Shown one piece after another: positions 15,946-24,882 of a DNA stretch of 30,971 bases (the stretch's first letter is position 1; every line of letters starts with the position of its first letter). The position numbers and the translations under genes were made by a program. This DNA is from Bacillota bacterium (GTDB lineage: Bacteria; Bacillota_I; Bacilli_A; Acholeplasmatales; Acholeplasmataceae), in the NCBI GenBank assembly GCA_027620815.1, contig JAQCDH010000003.1, forward strand, positions 1 to 30,971, written 5' to 3'. Below the pieces are notes generated by a model. The model was not told the origin of the DNA, ran no database searches, and worked only from the letters and a program-made list of their open reading frames with translations.

Positions 15946-16092
15946 CTATTTCGTTTCTTTGTGAATTGTGTGTGTGTTACAGTAGGTACAGTACTTACTG
16001 ATTGACATACGATCAGTGGTTGTTGCTGATTTAGTTATTGTGTAGTTTCTATGCAAGCAAACACTGCAAATTAAAATAATTTTTTTACGCAT
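15946..16092 (-). CDS. rpmG: 50S ribosomal protein L33
   Basis: L33 of 48 residues. It has the zinc-binding form, with CSVC near the N-terminus and CTYC near the C-terminus, and the YTITKSATTTDRM stretch matches the YxTxKNxxxxxxRLxLxKYC family pattern. I start it at MRKKIILICS because AGGAG lies 10 bases upstream; the in-frame ATG at 16134 lies at the -10 region of the promoter and is rejected. It is the first gene of rpmG-secE-nusG. Confidence 0.95.
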   Translation of the reverse strand: MRKKIILICSVCLHRNYTITKSATTTDRMSISKYCTYCNTHTIHKETK

Positions 16093-16124
16093 TAAAAAAC
16101 CACTCCTGTGGTCAATGTATGAGT

Positions 16125-16153
16125 ATTTTAACACGTTATCTAACTTGAGTCAA
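16125..16153 (-). promoter_or_regulatory. Sigma-A promoter for rpmG-secE-nusG
   Basis: TTGACT (16148-16153), 17 bases, TAAAAT (16125-16130), with about 30 bases of leader before the rpmG ATG. Confidence 0.82.
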
Positions 16154-16170
16154 TCATTTTAAAATGTTTT

Positions 16171-16680
16171 TTAATTATTCATTTTTTTTATTTTTTGTTT
16201 GATCTGATAAATGATGTTATAGACTTGTTTTTTAGTTAGTTGTAATGTTTGAGAAATATACTCAATTGACCTTTTATTTTCAAAATAATATTGATAGACC
16301 ATGCGTTTGTTATGATCTTCAAAAAATAGCTCTATATGTTCTTTTTGTGTTTCTGGTGATTCTATTTGATAAAAAAATGTTGCTTCTCTTAACACATACT
16401 GTTTTGTCTCTTTTTTAAGTGCAATTAATTTTCTTACAAGTATTAATTCGAAACATTTTGTAAATGTTTTATTAAAGGACTCATCAAATGTTTGAATGGC
16501 CTTGTTTAATAAAATCATACTTTCTTGAAAAAAATCTATCTTTTCATCCTCGAAAACATACATCGAATGAATTTTTTTCCAAATAAATCTTTCATATTTT
16601 TTTAACATGAACGCAAATGCATACTCATCATGGTTGTATTTAATCCTATAAATGATTTCATAATCGTTCATATAAAACAT
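16171..16680 (-). CDS. Sigma-70 family RNA polymerase sigma factor, SigH-like
   Basis: Protein of 169 residues. Residues about 17-95 resemble sigma region 2 (DEYAFAFMLKKYERFIW, then DFFQESMILLNKAIQTFDE, the -10-recognition part). Residues about 123-167 form a region 4 helix-turn-helix (SIEYISQTLQLTKKQVYNII). The place between rlmB and rpmG is that of sigH in Bacillus; it is shorter than SigH (218) because the linker is reduced. It may control a stress, competence or phage-like regulon, which cannot be told here. It is AT-rich and lysine-rich compared with neighbours. No clear ribosome binding site precedes either the ATG at 16680 or the one at 16671 (MNDYEII), so the start is uncertain. Confidence 0.75.
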   Translation of the reverse strand: MFYMNDYEIIYRIKYNHDEYAFAFMLKKYERFIWKKIHSMYVFEDEKIDFFQESMILLNKAIQTFDESFNKTFTKCFELILVRKLIALKKETKQYVLREATFFYQIESPETQKEHIELFFEDHNKRMVYQYYFENKRSIEYISQTLQLTKKQVYNIIYQIKQKIKKMNN

Positions 16681-16686
16681 GGGGAT

Positions 16687-17382
16687 TTATTTTGTTAATG
16701 CGTTCATTAATAGTGCAGCCGCAACGCTTACGTTTAATGATTGCACGTGTCCTTTCATTGGAATCATAATCATCTCATCAACGAGTGGTTTAATAGAGGC
16801 TCGTATACCACTACCTTCATTTCCTAATATAATACCTACGCGACCCTCATAAGAAACGGTTTCATAATGTTTTGCATGATCCATGTCGGTTCCAAATATT
16901 TTAATACCCGCTTCTTTCATTTGCGTAATTCCTTTAAATAATTGTGGGACGAGTACAATTGGAACATATTCAATGGCACCTGTTGATACTCTTGCAACCG
17001 TAGACGTTAAGGGCACTTGTTGTTTTTGACTTATGATAATTGCTGTTATTCCCATTGCATCTGAGCTACGAATAATGGCACCTAAGTTATGAGGATCTTC
17101 GATAGAATCTAAAATTAAAAACTTTGCGTTTTGTATGTGAAGGATATCTTCTAATTTTGTGTATGAATATGGTTCAACATCAGCAACAATCCCTTGATGC
17201 AATGAATGATTTGAAATATTATTTAAATGTCCTTTATCCACTTTTTCTAAAACGATGTTTTTTTGTTCAATTTGTTTTAAAATCATTTTATCTGAAAACC
17301 GATATTCAATCATAATTTTATTTATTTTACGATTTGCTTTGAGTGCTTCTAATACAACATTTTTACTGTAAATAAACATCAT
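16687..17382 (-). CDS. rlmB: 23S rRNA (guanosine-2'-O-)-methyltransferase, TrmH/RlmB family
   Basis: SPOUT methyltransferase of 231 residues. An N-terminal substrate-binding domain (about 1-75) is followed by the knotted SAM domain, with motif 1 in EDPHNLGAIIRSSDA (near 96-110), motif 2 in ILGNEGSGI (near 185-193) and motif 3 in SLNVSVAAALLMNA. It would 2'-O-methylate G2251 of 23S rRNA. It begins with two adjacent ATG codons; GAGG is 5 bases from the second (17379), which is the likelier start. Bacillus has cysS-mrnC-rlmB-yacP-sigH here; mrnC and yacP are absent, and a P-type ATPase lies between cysS and rlmB. Confidence 0.93.
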   Translation of the reverse strand: MMFIYSKNVVLEALKANRKINKIMIEYRFSDKMILKQIEQKNIVLEKVDKGHLNNISNHSLHQGIVADVEPYSYTKLEDILHIQNAKFLILDSIEDPHNLGAIIRSSDAMGITAIIISQKQQVPLTSTVARVSTGAIEYVPIVLVPQLFKGITQMKEAGIKIFGTDMDHAKHYETVSYEGRVGIILGNEGSGIRASIKPLVDEMIMIPMKGHVQSLNVSVAAALLMNALTK

Positions 17383-17441
17383 AACCTCATTATAAATAAT
17401 TTTTTAACTAAAATCCGTGAAACATTTGAAACAAACCTTTT

Positions 17442-17468
17442 AAAAAAAGCGCTTCATGCGCTTTTTTT
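17442..17468 (-). terminator. Terminator after the P-type ATPase gene
   Basis: A perfect 11-bp inverted repeat (AAAAAAAGCGC / GCGCTTTTTTT) with a 5-base loop; the ATPase stop codon overlaps its edge. Symmetry allows function on both strands. Confidence 0.9.
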
Positions 17469-20061
17469 ATTGAAGTTCAGAAATTTTATTAATCATTGAA
17501 GCAACAACTTCTTTTATCCAACGCGTCATATTAGATAAGATATACATCATCGGAAATGCTGCTTGAGAAATCGATAGTAGTAATAAAATTTGTGGAATCG
17601 TGAGTGGATCCACTGGATAGTATTCTTGATTAAAGAATGGTGCATAATTAAAGAAACTTGGTAAGAAAATAATGGATACCACAAATGCAATAATCATTAA
17701 TACAAAGACAGTTCCTCTTACGCGATTAAATGGTAATGATAATCTTAGTAATACGAGTAATGAGGTAAATGTTGCTGAAATCACAATAATGGTAGATGTT
17801 TGAAGTTGATTCATACCAAGTACTGTTGCTAGTCCAAAAACAATTAAACTATTAATCATAACAACAAGTGCGCCAGGAAGTGCTTTTTTAATAACATTGA
17901 GTAAGAAATTTCCTTCAACACGTTTGTTATTTGCTTCTAAAGCTAAAATTAATGCGGGGATACCAATCACTAAATAATCAATTAAAATAAGTTGACTTGG
18001 TTGGATTGGATACACACCTCGTCTTGCAATTGCAATTATAATTAATAACAAAGTAAAAATATTTTTTGTTAAAAATAAAACTGCTACTTTTTGAACGTTA
18101 TTAATGACTCGTCTACCTTCTGATACAACTTTAGGCATTGAAGAAAAGTTAGAATCGAGTAATACTAAGTGTGAAACGTTTCTTGCTGCTTCACTTCCTG
18201 AAGCCATTGCAATAGAAGTATCTGCTTCTTTTAATGCTAAAATATCATTAACACCATCGCCTGTCATCGCAACGGTATGTCCATTGTTTTTAAGTGCTTC
18301 TATTAGTAATTTCTTTTGACCTGGAGAAACGCGTCCAAATATCGTGTATCTCGTTGCCGCTCTTACAACATCTTTATCGGATAAACCTTCTAAACTGATG
18401 TATTTATCAGCATCAACAATACCAACACGTTGAGCAATTTTTGAAACCGTCACAGGATTATCTCCTGAAACGACTTTAACACCAACTTGATTTTCTTTAA
18501 AATAACGAATGGTTTCTTCTGCATCAGGACGAACTGTATCTTCAATCGTAATTAATGACACAGGAATTAATGATTTAAAAGTAAAATCATCAGTAATCAC
18601 TTCATCTGTTCGAGCGATACATAATACTCTAAATCCTTCTTCTGCAAATTGATTAACTTGAACTTTAATGCTTTCAGGATAATGATTTTTTAATACATAT
18701 TCTGGTGCACCTAAAACAAATGTGCCAAAGCGTTCAAATTCAACTGCTGAAAATTTTCTAGAGCTTGAAAATGGTATCGTATTTTTATGTCTAATGCGTT
18801 TTGCAGTTCCAAATCGATCGGATAACGCCTGAGAGGTTAAGTTTGTATCATTAAGTGCGTTAATCATTGCTGAAACAATATTTTTGACACTTAATTTGTC
18901 GTAAGGTTCTAATTCAACAGTGGAATGGACACTCATCGTGCCATCAGTGATGGTTCCTGTTTTATCTAGACATAACATATCGACACGTGCAAGCATTTCT
19001 ATACAGTAAAGTTCTTGAACGAGTGTGTTATTTTGAGCAAGTCTAATAACCCCAACAGCAAGTGCCATACTTGTAAGCAAGAAGAGTCCTGAAGGAATAA
19101 TTCCAATCATTGCGCCTGTTGTTGCTTTTACGATATCTTCGTATGCTAAATCTGTATTGGTAGTCATTGTGTAAAAGAGCAATCCAGCAAGTGGAACGAT
19201 GATTGCTGCTACAGTACGAATGATGATTTTTAGGGATGCGAGTAAGTCTGATTTTGGTTTTTGATAAACCTTAGCTTGAGACGTTAATTTTTGAATATAA
19301 ATATCTTGACCAATTGCTGTAACTTGAGCATAACATGATCCAGAAACAACATAACTTCCTGAATACAATGTATCGCCTTTTCTTTTTAGTATCGGATCAG
19401 ATTCTCCAGTAAGTAAAGATTCATTAACTTCTAAGATGCCTTCTCTTACAACACAATCCGCTGCGATTTGTTTACCTGAGTTTAAATATAAAATATCATC
19501 AATGACAACATTTGATACTGATATTTCGTAATCAGCCTTATCTCTAACAACATTTGCTGTTGGTGCAGATAACAATGATAATTTATCAATCATTTTTTTA
19601 GCTCTAATTTCTTGAATGATACCAATCGCAATGTTTGCTGATACAGCACCTAAAAATAAAAAGTTAGCAAACTCAGCACCAATACTTAATAGCCATAATG
19701 CAATTGCAAAATTCAAGAAGTTAAAGAAAGTAACTAAATTGGCAATTACAATAGATGAAACGCTTTTTGAACTTCCTGTATCAAGCGTATTAGATAAGCC
19801 AGCCATGATACGTGATTCAACATCTTCATTTGTGAGTCCAATTTCAATATCAGGGTTGTATCTTTCTACAACAAGGTCGTCTTTTGATTTAACGACATTT
19901 TGCGCGTTGAAAGTATCTAAATCAGCAGATATGTTAGGATCCAATGTTAAAGGATCTCTATCCATTTGGATGAGATCTTCTTTGATCACGACTTTTGGCC
20001 CTTTTTGAATTTCAGGCTTGTCTTTTGGATTTACTTGAGATTTTTTTGTTGCTTCTGCCAT
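17467..20061 (-). CDS. Cation-translocating P-type ATPase, CtpE-like
   Basis: Membrane ATPase of 864 residues. TGES (218-221) marks the actuator domain, the phosphorylated Asp366 is in DKTGT, and GDGVND (601-606) is in the P domain. Helix M4 contains IIPSGL (321-326) followed by LTSMALAVGVIRLAQ. This, together with VQELYCIEMLARVDMLCLDKTG, resembles the CtpE branch, of which the mycobacterial member takes up calcium. No heavy-metal CxxC domain is present; the N-terminus is a charged 100-residue cytoplasmic tail. About ten membrane helices are expected. The ion is not settled: Ca2+ is a guess by family. It has its own promoter, a GAGGG before the ATG and a terminator, so it is an independent unit inserted between cysS and rlmB. 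Confidence 0.88.
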   Translation of the reverse strand: MAEATKKSQVNPKDKPEIQKGPKVVIKEDLIQMDRDPLTLDPNISADLDTFNAQNVVKSKDDLVVERYNPDIEIGLTNEDVESRIMAGLSNTLDTGSSKSVSSIVIANLVTFFNFLNFAIALWLLSIGAEFANFLFLGAVSANIAIGIIQEIRAKKMIDKLSLLSAPTANVVRDKADYEISVSNVVIDDILYLNSGKQIAADCVVREGILEVNESLLTGESDPILKRKGDTLYSGSYVVSGSCYAQVTAIGQDIYIQKLTSQAKVYQKPKSDLLASLKIIIRTVAAIIVPLAGLLFYTMTTNTDLAYEDIVKATTGAMIGIIPSGLFLLTSMALAVGVIRLAQNNTLVQELYCIEMLARVDMLCLDKTGTITDGTMSVHSTVELEPYDKLSVKNIVSAMINALNDTNLTSQALSDRFGTAKRIRHKNTIPFSSSRKFSAVEFERFGTFVLGAPEYVLKNHYPESIKVQVNQFAEEGFRVLCIARTDEVITDDFTFKSLIPVSLITIEDTVRPDAEETIRYFKENQVGVKVVSGDNPVTVSKIAQRVGIVDADKYISLEGLSDKDVVRAATRYTIFGRVSPGQKKLLIEALKNNGHTVAMTGDGVNDILALKEADTSIAMASGSEAARNVSHLVLLDSNFSSMPKVVSEGRRVINNVQKVAVLFLTKNIFTLLLIIIAIARRGVYPIQPSQLILIDYLVIGIPALILALEANNKRVEGNFLLNVIKKALPGALVVMINSLIVFGLATVLGMNQLQTSTIIVISATFTSLLVLLRLSLPFNRVRGTVFVLMIIAFVVSIIFLPSFFNYAPFFNQEYYPVDPLTIPQILLLLSISQAAFPMMYILSNMTRWIKEVVASMINKISELQ

Positions 20062-20080
20062 CTCATTCCCTCTTTTATTA

Positions 20081-20089
20081 ATTATAGCA
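20081..20089 (-). promoter_or_regulatory. Extended -10 promoter for the P-type ATPase gene
   Basis: TGCTATAAT on the minus strand, i.e. a perfect TATAAT with the extended TGn motif. The -35 region is weak (TTTAAT at 17 bases), as is common for extended -10 promoters. The leader would be only about 12 bases, just enough for the GAGGG ribosome binding site. Confidence 0.6.
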
Positions 20090-20120
20090 CAACATATTAT
20101 AAAATTAAAAGTGAAAATTA

Positions 20121-21437
20121 TTAAATATAGCCTTTTTCCATAAGTTCGTTTCGGTAAATATCTGCTTCACGATACTTTTGTGAATTTCTTGCTTCTTGCC
20201 ATGATAAATACGTTTTGACATCATCAGAAATATTTAAATCTAAGTTTAGACCAATGATGGGAAGTAGCCACTCAAAGGTGTTTAGTAGGGTTGCTTTTTC
20301 TTTTGTATCTTGTGTTTTATTTAATGTTTTTTGCATTTCAAAGATAATGGTAACGACTTGTGCAGTATGGAAGTCTTGTAGTAAAGCATCTATGATACGC
20401 TTCTGATAAGAGGCATCTAGTGTTTTGTGCATCTCATTAGAAGCCGTTAATTCTAATTTTGTCATGCGTAATTTCTTTAGCAATGTTTGGTAATTTTTTT
20501 CGTATTGTTCTAGTAATTGTGAAGAGTACTGAATGGGTTGTCTGTAATGGTGTGCAAGAATCAATAAACGAAAAGCCTGTTTTTGTAAATCAGACAAATC
20601 CTTCACATAAATGATATTACCAAGGGATTTACTCATTTTTTGATTTTCTATATCTAGTCTTGCATTATGCATCCAATAGGTTGCCAAACCATGTTGGTCA
20701 TGCGCAAGTGCTTGTGCACGCTCATTTTCGTGATGTGGAAACATTAAATCACTTCCACCACCATGAATATCAATCATACCCTCAAATATTTCATGATTCA
20801 TAACTGCACATTCAGTGTGCCAACCAGGTCTACCTTCTCCCCATGGAGAATGATAATTTAAACCGTCTGTTGTTTTCTTCCAAATTGAAAAATCATTAGG
20901 ATGTTCTTTCTCTTGATCTAAATCAATTCTCACTGCTTGTTCTAGAGCTTCTCTTTTTTGTTTACTTAGTTCACCATATGCATTGATACGATTGACTCTA
21001 AAATAAACACCTTGCTCTGTTTCATACGCATATCCCATATCAATTAAGGTTGTAATGTAGTGAATCATTTGTGAAATGTAATCTGTTGCTTTAGGCATCA
21101 TATCAGGTAAATCGCTACCTAATGCTTTAACCATTGTTTGAAAAGCCTCTATATATTGTGTTGTTAACTGGGCTTCTGAGATGCCTTCTGATTTTGCTTT
21201 TTCTATGATTTTATCATCCACATCCGTAATGTTTGAAACATAATTGACATGATATCCTATCTCTTCTAAAACGCGTTTGACGACATCAAAAAATATGACC
21301 GGTCTCGCATTTCCTATGTGGATGTCACCATAGACTGTCGGCCCACATACATACATAGAAACAGAACCTTGATGAATCGGTTCAAATGTTTCTAATGATT
21401 TTGTTAATGTATTATAAATTTGTAACGCCTTAATCAT
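20121..21437 (-). CDS. cysS: Cysteinyl-tRNA synthetase
   Basis: Class I synthetase of 438 residues (466 in B. subtilis; the C-terminus is somewhat short). Zinc ligand Cys31 sits in YVCGPTVY, the HIGN signature is at 40-43, further zinc ligands are in HTECAVMNHE (near 205-215), and KMSKSLGN lies in the second half. It charges tRNA-Cys. The ATG overlaps the TAA of the upstream lipoprotein gene (TAATG). The gene ends in TAA TAA, and no hairpin terminator follows before the ATPase promoter. gltX-cysS linkage is as in Bacillus, but cysE between them is replaced by the lipoprotein gene. Confidence 0.97.
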   Translation of the reverse strand: MIKALQIYNTLTKSLETFEPIHQGSVSMYVCGPTVYGDIHIGNARPVIFFDVVKRVLEEIGYHVNYVSNITDVDDKIIEKAKSEGISEAQLTTQYIEAFQTMVKALGSDLPDMMPKATDYISQMIHYITTLIDMGYAYETEQGVYFRVNRINAYGELSKQKREALEQAVRIDLDQEKEHPNDFSIWKKTTDGLNYHSPWGEGRPGWHTECAVMNHEIFEGMIDIHGGGSDLMFPHHENERAQALAHDQHGLATYWMHNARLDIENQKMSKSLGNIIYVKDLSDLQKQAFRLLILAHHYRQPIQYSSQLLEQYEKNYQTLLKKLRMTKLELTASNEMHKTLDASYQKRIIDALLQDFHTAQVVTIIFEMQKTLNKTQDTKEKATLLNTFEWLLPIIGLNLDLNISDDVKTYLSWQEARNSQKYREADIYRNELMEKGYI

Positions 21438-22975
21438 TATGCGCCTATTAATTGTTCATTTAAAAACTCTGAATCAAAGAAATCATTGAGTGATGTTAAA
21501 GTTGTTAAGTTAAGTGTTGCATTGACTGTTTCATCATTGATTGTTACAGCATTTAATACGTATCCTTCAATAACTACTAATCTTGATAACCCAATGAATG
21601 CTGCAACTCTTGCTTGGACTTGATTCGCATCATAATTAAGTGTGATACTTTGACCTTTTAATACAATTTGTGTTGGTTCATTGTAAGTATTCACAAGTCC
21701 AGCAAATCCGCCAACGCGTAAGGATTGATTGACGTCGTTTTCTACATCAATTGCATCTACAGTAATTGCAATTGTGGCATCAATATACATCATATCAAAA
21801 CTACGATTGATGACACCAAATGCGCCACCTACATACAATGAATAATTTGCTTCATCATTTTCATTCGTATTGTAGTCAACATTTGACAATGTAATACTAC
21901 CTTCATAAATCATTTCTTTCAACATGCCAGAATTTGTGGATTGAGGATCTACATCTCCCATAAGACCACCAACATAAATTGAAAACGTGCGATCAGAACG
22001 TGTTGAAATGTCAGCTTCTAATCCATATTCTAAATCGACGTCAATATCTAATTGAGAGGCTTGGGCGGATTCATAACCATATCCGATTGCACCACCTAAT
22101 CTTACAATTGCATTTGATGTTGTGTGTAATGAAATCGTTGAATTTTCAATGATAACATTTTCAATTCGTCCTCTAGATTCACCTGCTATCCCACCCACAT
22201 ACGCATAGGTTGAAGATGATGTGGTTAAGAACATGGTTGCATTAGAAATCGTGACATTTTCTATGACTGATAAACTACTTGCTTGATATCCTGTTAAAAA
22301 TCCTGTTTTTGTTGAGGACGATGTTTCGATCGGAACTTCTTCTGTTCCTATTTCTAATTGATTAATATTTACATTTTTTACTGTTCCTGATGAGATGTAT
22401 CCAAATACGCCATTGTATAGTCTTGATTCAGTAATCTTTATATTTGATAACGTAAATCCATTTCCTTCAAATGAGCCAATAAATGATGAGGTGAATGGAG
22501 TGACAAATTCAACACCATTAAAATCAATGTCATTTTTTAAGACATAATTTCCACTACGGTTATTTGACATTGCAAAGAAATCTTCTGGCGTTTCAATATC
22601 TAAACTTGCTTGTGCGAGTGTTGTAAATGTTTCTGTAATGACTGTTAAAGAGTCTCTTCCAATAGTCGCTTGAATTTCAATTGTATACTCAGTTTCTGCG
22701 CTTAAATTACTAAACGAAACCAAACTAATGCTATCAGCTGAACTATACGTTTTTGTATCCACTGTTGATAAATCATTCGATAAATAAATGAAAATATTTC
22801 CTGTGATTTCGAAATCTGGATCTAGCACCGTAATATCAAAAGTTGCATTGTTAATTTGAATACCTTGGTCTTCATTAACAACAATTGTTGCAGTGATATT
22901 TGAGTCGTTATTATTGCATGCTTGTAATCCAAACACGAATGCAAATAAAGATACGAGCATAATGATTTTTTTCAT
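21437..22975 (-). CDS. Repeat-rich surface lipoprotein
   Basis: Unknown protein of 512 residues. It has a lipoprotein signal: KK, a hydrophobic stretch, then the lipobox LQAC with Cys20 as the lipidation site. An Asn/Asp/Ser-rich linker is followed by a beta-rich domain (about 28-118) resembling an Ig or fibronectin III fold. From about 125 a beta-helix-like region follows, with repeated glycine motifs YVGGIAGE, LGGAIGYG, YVGGLMGD, YVGGAFGV and RVGGFAGL, spaced irregularly by roughly 35-55 residues, as in GLUG-type adhesins. It has only the one cysteine. It probably sits on the outer face of the membrane and may bind ligands or host surfaces. It lies between two tRNA synthetase genes, with GAGG 9 bases before the ATG. 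Confidence 0.85.
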   Translation of the reverse strand: MKKIIMLVSLFAFVFGLQACNNNDSNITATIVVNEDQGIQINNATFDITVLDPDFEITGNIFIYLSNDLSTVDTKTYSSADSISLVSFSNLSAETEYTIEIQATIGRDSLTVITETFTTLAQASLDIETPEDFFAMSNNRSGNYVLKNDIDFNGVEFVTPFTSSFIGSFEGNGFTLSNIKITESRLYNGVFGYISSGTVKNVNINQLEIGTEEVPIETSSSTKTGFLTGYQASSLSVIENVTISNATMFLTTSSSTYAYVGGIAGESRGRIENVIIENSTISLHTTSNAIVRLGGAIGYGYESAQASQLDIDVDLEYGLEADISTRSDRTFSIYVGGLMGDVDPQSTNSGMLKEMIYEGSITLSNVDYNTNENDEANYSLYVGGAFGVINRSFDMMYIDATIAITVDAIDVENDVNQSLRVGGFAGLVNTYNEPTQIVLKGQSITLNYDANQVQARVAAFIGLSRLVVIEGYVLNAVTINDETVNATLNLTTLTSLNDFFDSEFLNEQLIGA

Positions 22976-22985
22976 AAATTTAACC

Positions 22986-24302
22986 TCACCATAATTTTAA
23001 TGTGTCTTCTAATCGTTTTAATACGGTTGTTTTTGGAAGCAGTGCCAACATGTTAGGTAAACTTGGTCCATGAAGCTCAGCTGTTGTCGCAATCCTTAGT
23101 CCCATAAAAAGGGGTTTTCCTTTGATTCCTAATGTTTCAGAAATTGTTTTCATTGCTTGTTGGATATATTCTGGTTCCCACTTCATATCTTTGATGAGGT
23201 CCTTAAATAATGCAACAAGCGCTTTTGATTCATTAGAAATTAAAAAATTTGTCATTTCTTCGTCTAAATGAAACGGATGATTTAAGAAATTTTGATAAAG
23301 TTCAACAATTTCTCCAACATAATGAAGTCGTTCTTGAAAGACAGATGTCAATTGTTGAAGCCATGCATGATTTTCAATATGAATGTCGTTTTTTATTAAG
23401 AATGGTTCAATCATTTTTGATACTGATTCAACATCTAGTGCTTTAATATACTTGCTATTAACAAATTTTAATTTTTCACGGTCAAACATTGATGGTGCTT
23501 TTACAAATCTTGTTCCATCAAAGTACTCGATAAATGTATCATGATTTAAAATCTCTTGTTCAACAGGTGGTGACCACCCTAACAACGCAATAAAGTTAAA
23601 CATTGCTTCAGGTAAATATCCCATTTCTTTATATTCAGAAATAAATTGAACGACATCATGATCACGCTTTGAAAGTTTCTTCTTGTTTTCATTGACGATG
23701 ATTGTCATATGTCCAAACTTTGGTGGTTCAAATCCTAATGCTTCATAAACCATGAGTTGTTTAGGCGTATTTGTGATATGTTCTTCCCCTCTAAATACGT
23801 GAGTAATTTCCATAAGATGATCATCAATCACTACCGCAAAGTTATAGGTTGGAATCCCATTTTCTTTAACCATAATCCAATCTTCAACATCTTCACTCTG
23901 AAATGAAAGGATTCCTCTCACTAAATCATCAAAAGTATAGGTTTGATGTTTTGGAACTTTAAATCGAATGGCACCATTGTCTTCTTGATAAGCATGTCCA
24001 TTTTCAAGCAATTGTTTGGCATATTGTTGATAGATATCAAGACGTTCAAGCTGACGATAAGGTCCATAATTGCCGCCATGAATAGGAGATTCATCAATTT
24101 TGATACCCAGCCATTCAAGTAAATCTAATTGCGATTTTTCGCCGCCTTCTACATTTCTTTTGATGTCTGTATCTTCAATACGAATAATAAAATCACCGTG
24201 ATAATGTTTGGCATATAAATAATTAAACAATGCACTTCGTGCATTACCAATATGTAGTAAACCTGTTGGACTTGGTGCATATCTCACTCTTACTTTTTGC
24301 AT
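22986..24302 (-). CDS. gltX: Glutamyl-tRNA synthetase
   Basis: Class I synthetase of 438 residues, shorter than the usual 480 or so. The signature HIGN is at 17-20 and KLSKR at 209-213. The segment after GHAYQ (103-106) is shortened: the stretch that often carries zinc ligands and a TEEEL motif is missing, and the chain goes straight to AIRFKVP. In relatives this enzyme often also charges tRNA-Gln, to be amidated by GatCAB; that cannot be judged here. The gene ends TGG TGA, which shows that TGA is stop and TGG is Trp in this genome. It follows the P-loop gene by 3 bases and precedes the lipoprotein gene by 10. Confidence 0.96.
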   Translation of the reverse strand: MQKVRVRYAPSPTGLLHIGNARSALFNYLYAKHYHGDFIIRIEDTDIKRNVEGGEKSQLDLLEWLGIKIDESPIHGGNYGPYRQLERLDIYQQYAKQLLENGHAYQEDNGAIRFKVPKHQTYTFDDLVRGILSFQSEDVEDWIMVKENGIPTYNFAVVIDDHLMEITHVFRGEEHITNTPKQLMVYEALGFEPPKFGHMTIIVNENKKKLSKRDHDVVQFISEYKEMGYLPEAMFNFIALLGWSPPVEQEILNHDTFIEYFDGTRFVKAPSMFDREKLKFVNSKYIKALDVESVSKMIEPFLIKNDIHIENHAWLQQLTSVFQERLHYVGEIVELYQNFLNHPFHLDEEMTNFLISNESKALVALFKDLIKDMKWEPEYIQQAMKTISETLGIKGKPLFMGLRIATTAELHGPSLPNMLALLPKTTVLKRLEDTLKLW

Positions 24303-24305
24303 GAC

Positions 24306-24836
24306 TTACCCCATGTAACCAAGTGGACCTTGGAATTTAATTGCTAATAAATACTTTTTAACATCTTTTCTATTTCTAAATACAATGACTTTATCTTTAT
24401 ATGTGTTTTGATAGCTATGAAATAAAACGCGAGTGTCTTTTTTTCTGCCATCCCATAATATCCACTTAATAAATGAGAAATCTAGTTTTTCAGGATTCCC
24501 TAATGCCATTGTATCACGTTGTTTCTTACGATATTTAAAATATCGTCTTAATAATCCAAAAAAACATGTCCATCGATTCATATTAAACAAAAATATGTGA
24601 TCGGCATGTTCTAGACGCTCTTGAGCTAAGTATCGATATGTACCATCTATAATCCAGTTTGGCTTTCTCATCATGTCCATAATGTGTCCTTCCGTTTCGT
24701 GACGATCATTAATAGCCATGCTTTTATTAAAATAAATAGTATCAATATGTAATACTGGAATATTATGGTGAACAGAAAGCTTTTTTGAGAATGTTGACTT
24801 TCCGCTTGCAGAATAACCAACAACTGCAATTTTCAT
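24306..24836 (-). CDS. P-loop kinase-like protein, FlaR family
   Basis: Protein of 176 residues with a Walker A motif GYSASGKST (7-15) near the N-terminus, then HIDTIYF (30-36) and a WIIDGTYR (62-69) segment typical of the proteins named DNA topology modulation protein FlaR. These resemble adenylate kinases; the name is historical and the substrate is unknown. The basic segment RRYFKYRKKQRD is consistent with phosphoryl-transfer lid chemistry, but this is a guess. GAGGG lies close (3-4 bases) before the ATG. It heads the flaR-like-gltX-lipoprotein-cysS group. Confidence 0.8.
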   Translation of the reverse strand: MKIAVVGYSASGKSTFSKKLSVHHNIPVLHIDTIYFNKSMAINDRHETEGHIMDMMRKPNWIIDGTYRYLAQERLEHADHIFLFNMNRWTCFFGLLRRYFKYRKKQRDTMALGNPEKLDFSFIKWILWDGRKKDTRVLFHSYQNTYKDKVIVFRNRKDVKKYLLAIKFQGPLGYMG

Positions 24837-24856
24837 AGACCCTCTTATGAAAATAA

Positions 24857-24875
24857 AGAGGACTCTAGGCCCTCT
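24857..24875 (-). terminator. Probable terminator after rpsI
   Basis: A short stem AGAGG / CCTCT with a 9-base loop, followed by TTTATTTT, 8 bases after the rpsI stop. The stem is short, so it is less certain than the others. Confidence 0.5.
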
Positions 24876-24882
24876 CTATCAA

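Noticed and set aside
17389..17394. TATAAT before rlmB as a promoter
   Set aside because: It is so close to the start codon that transcription would begin at or inside the gene, and a GAGG ribosome binding site lies between, so a leadered transcript from farther upstream is needed.
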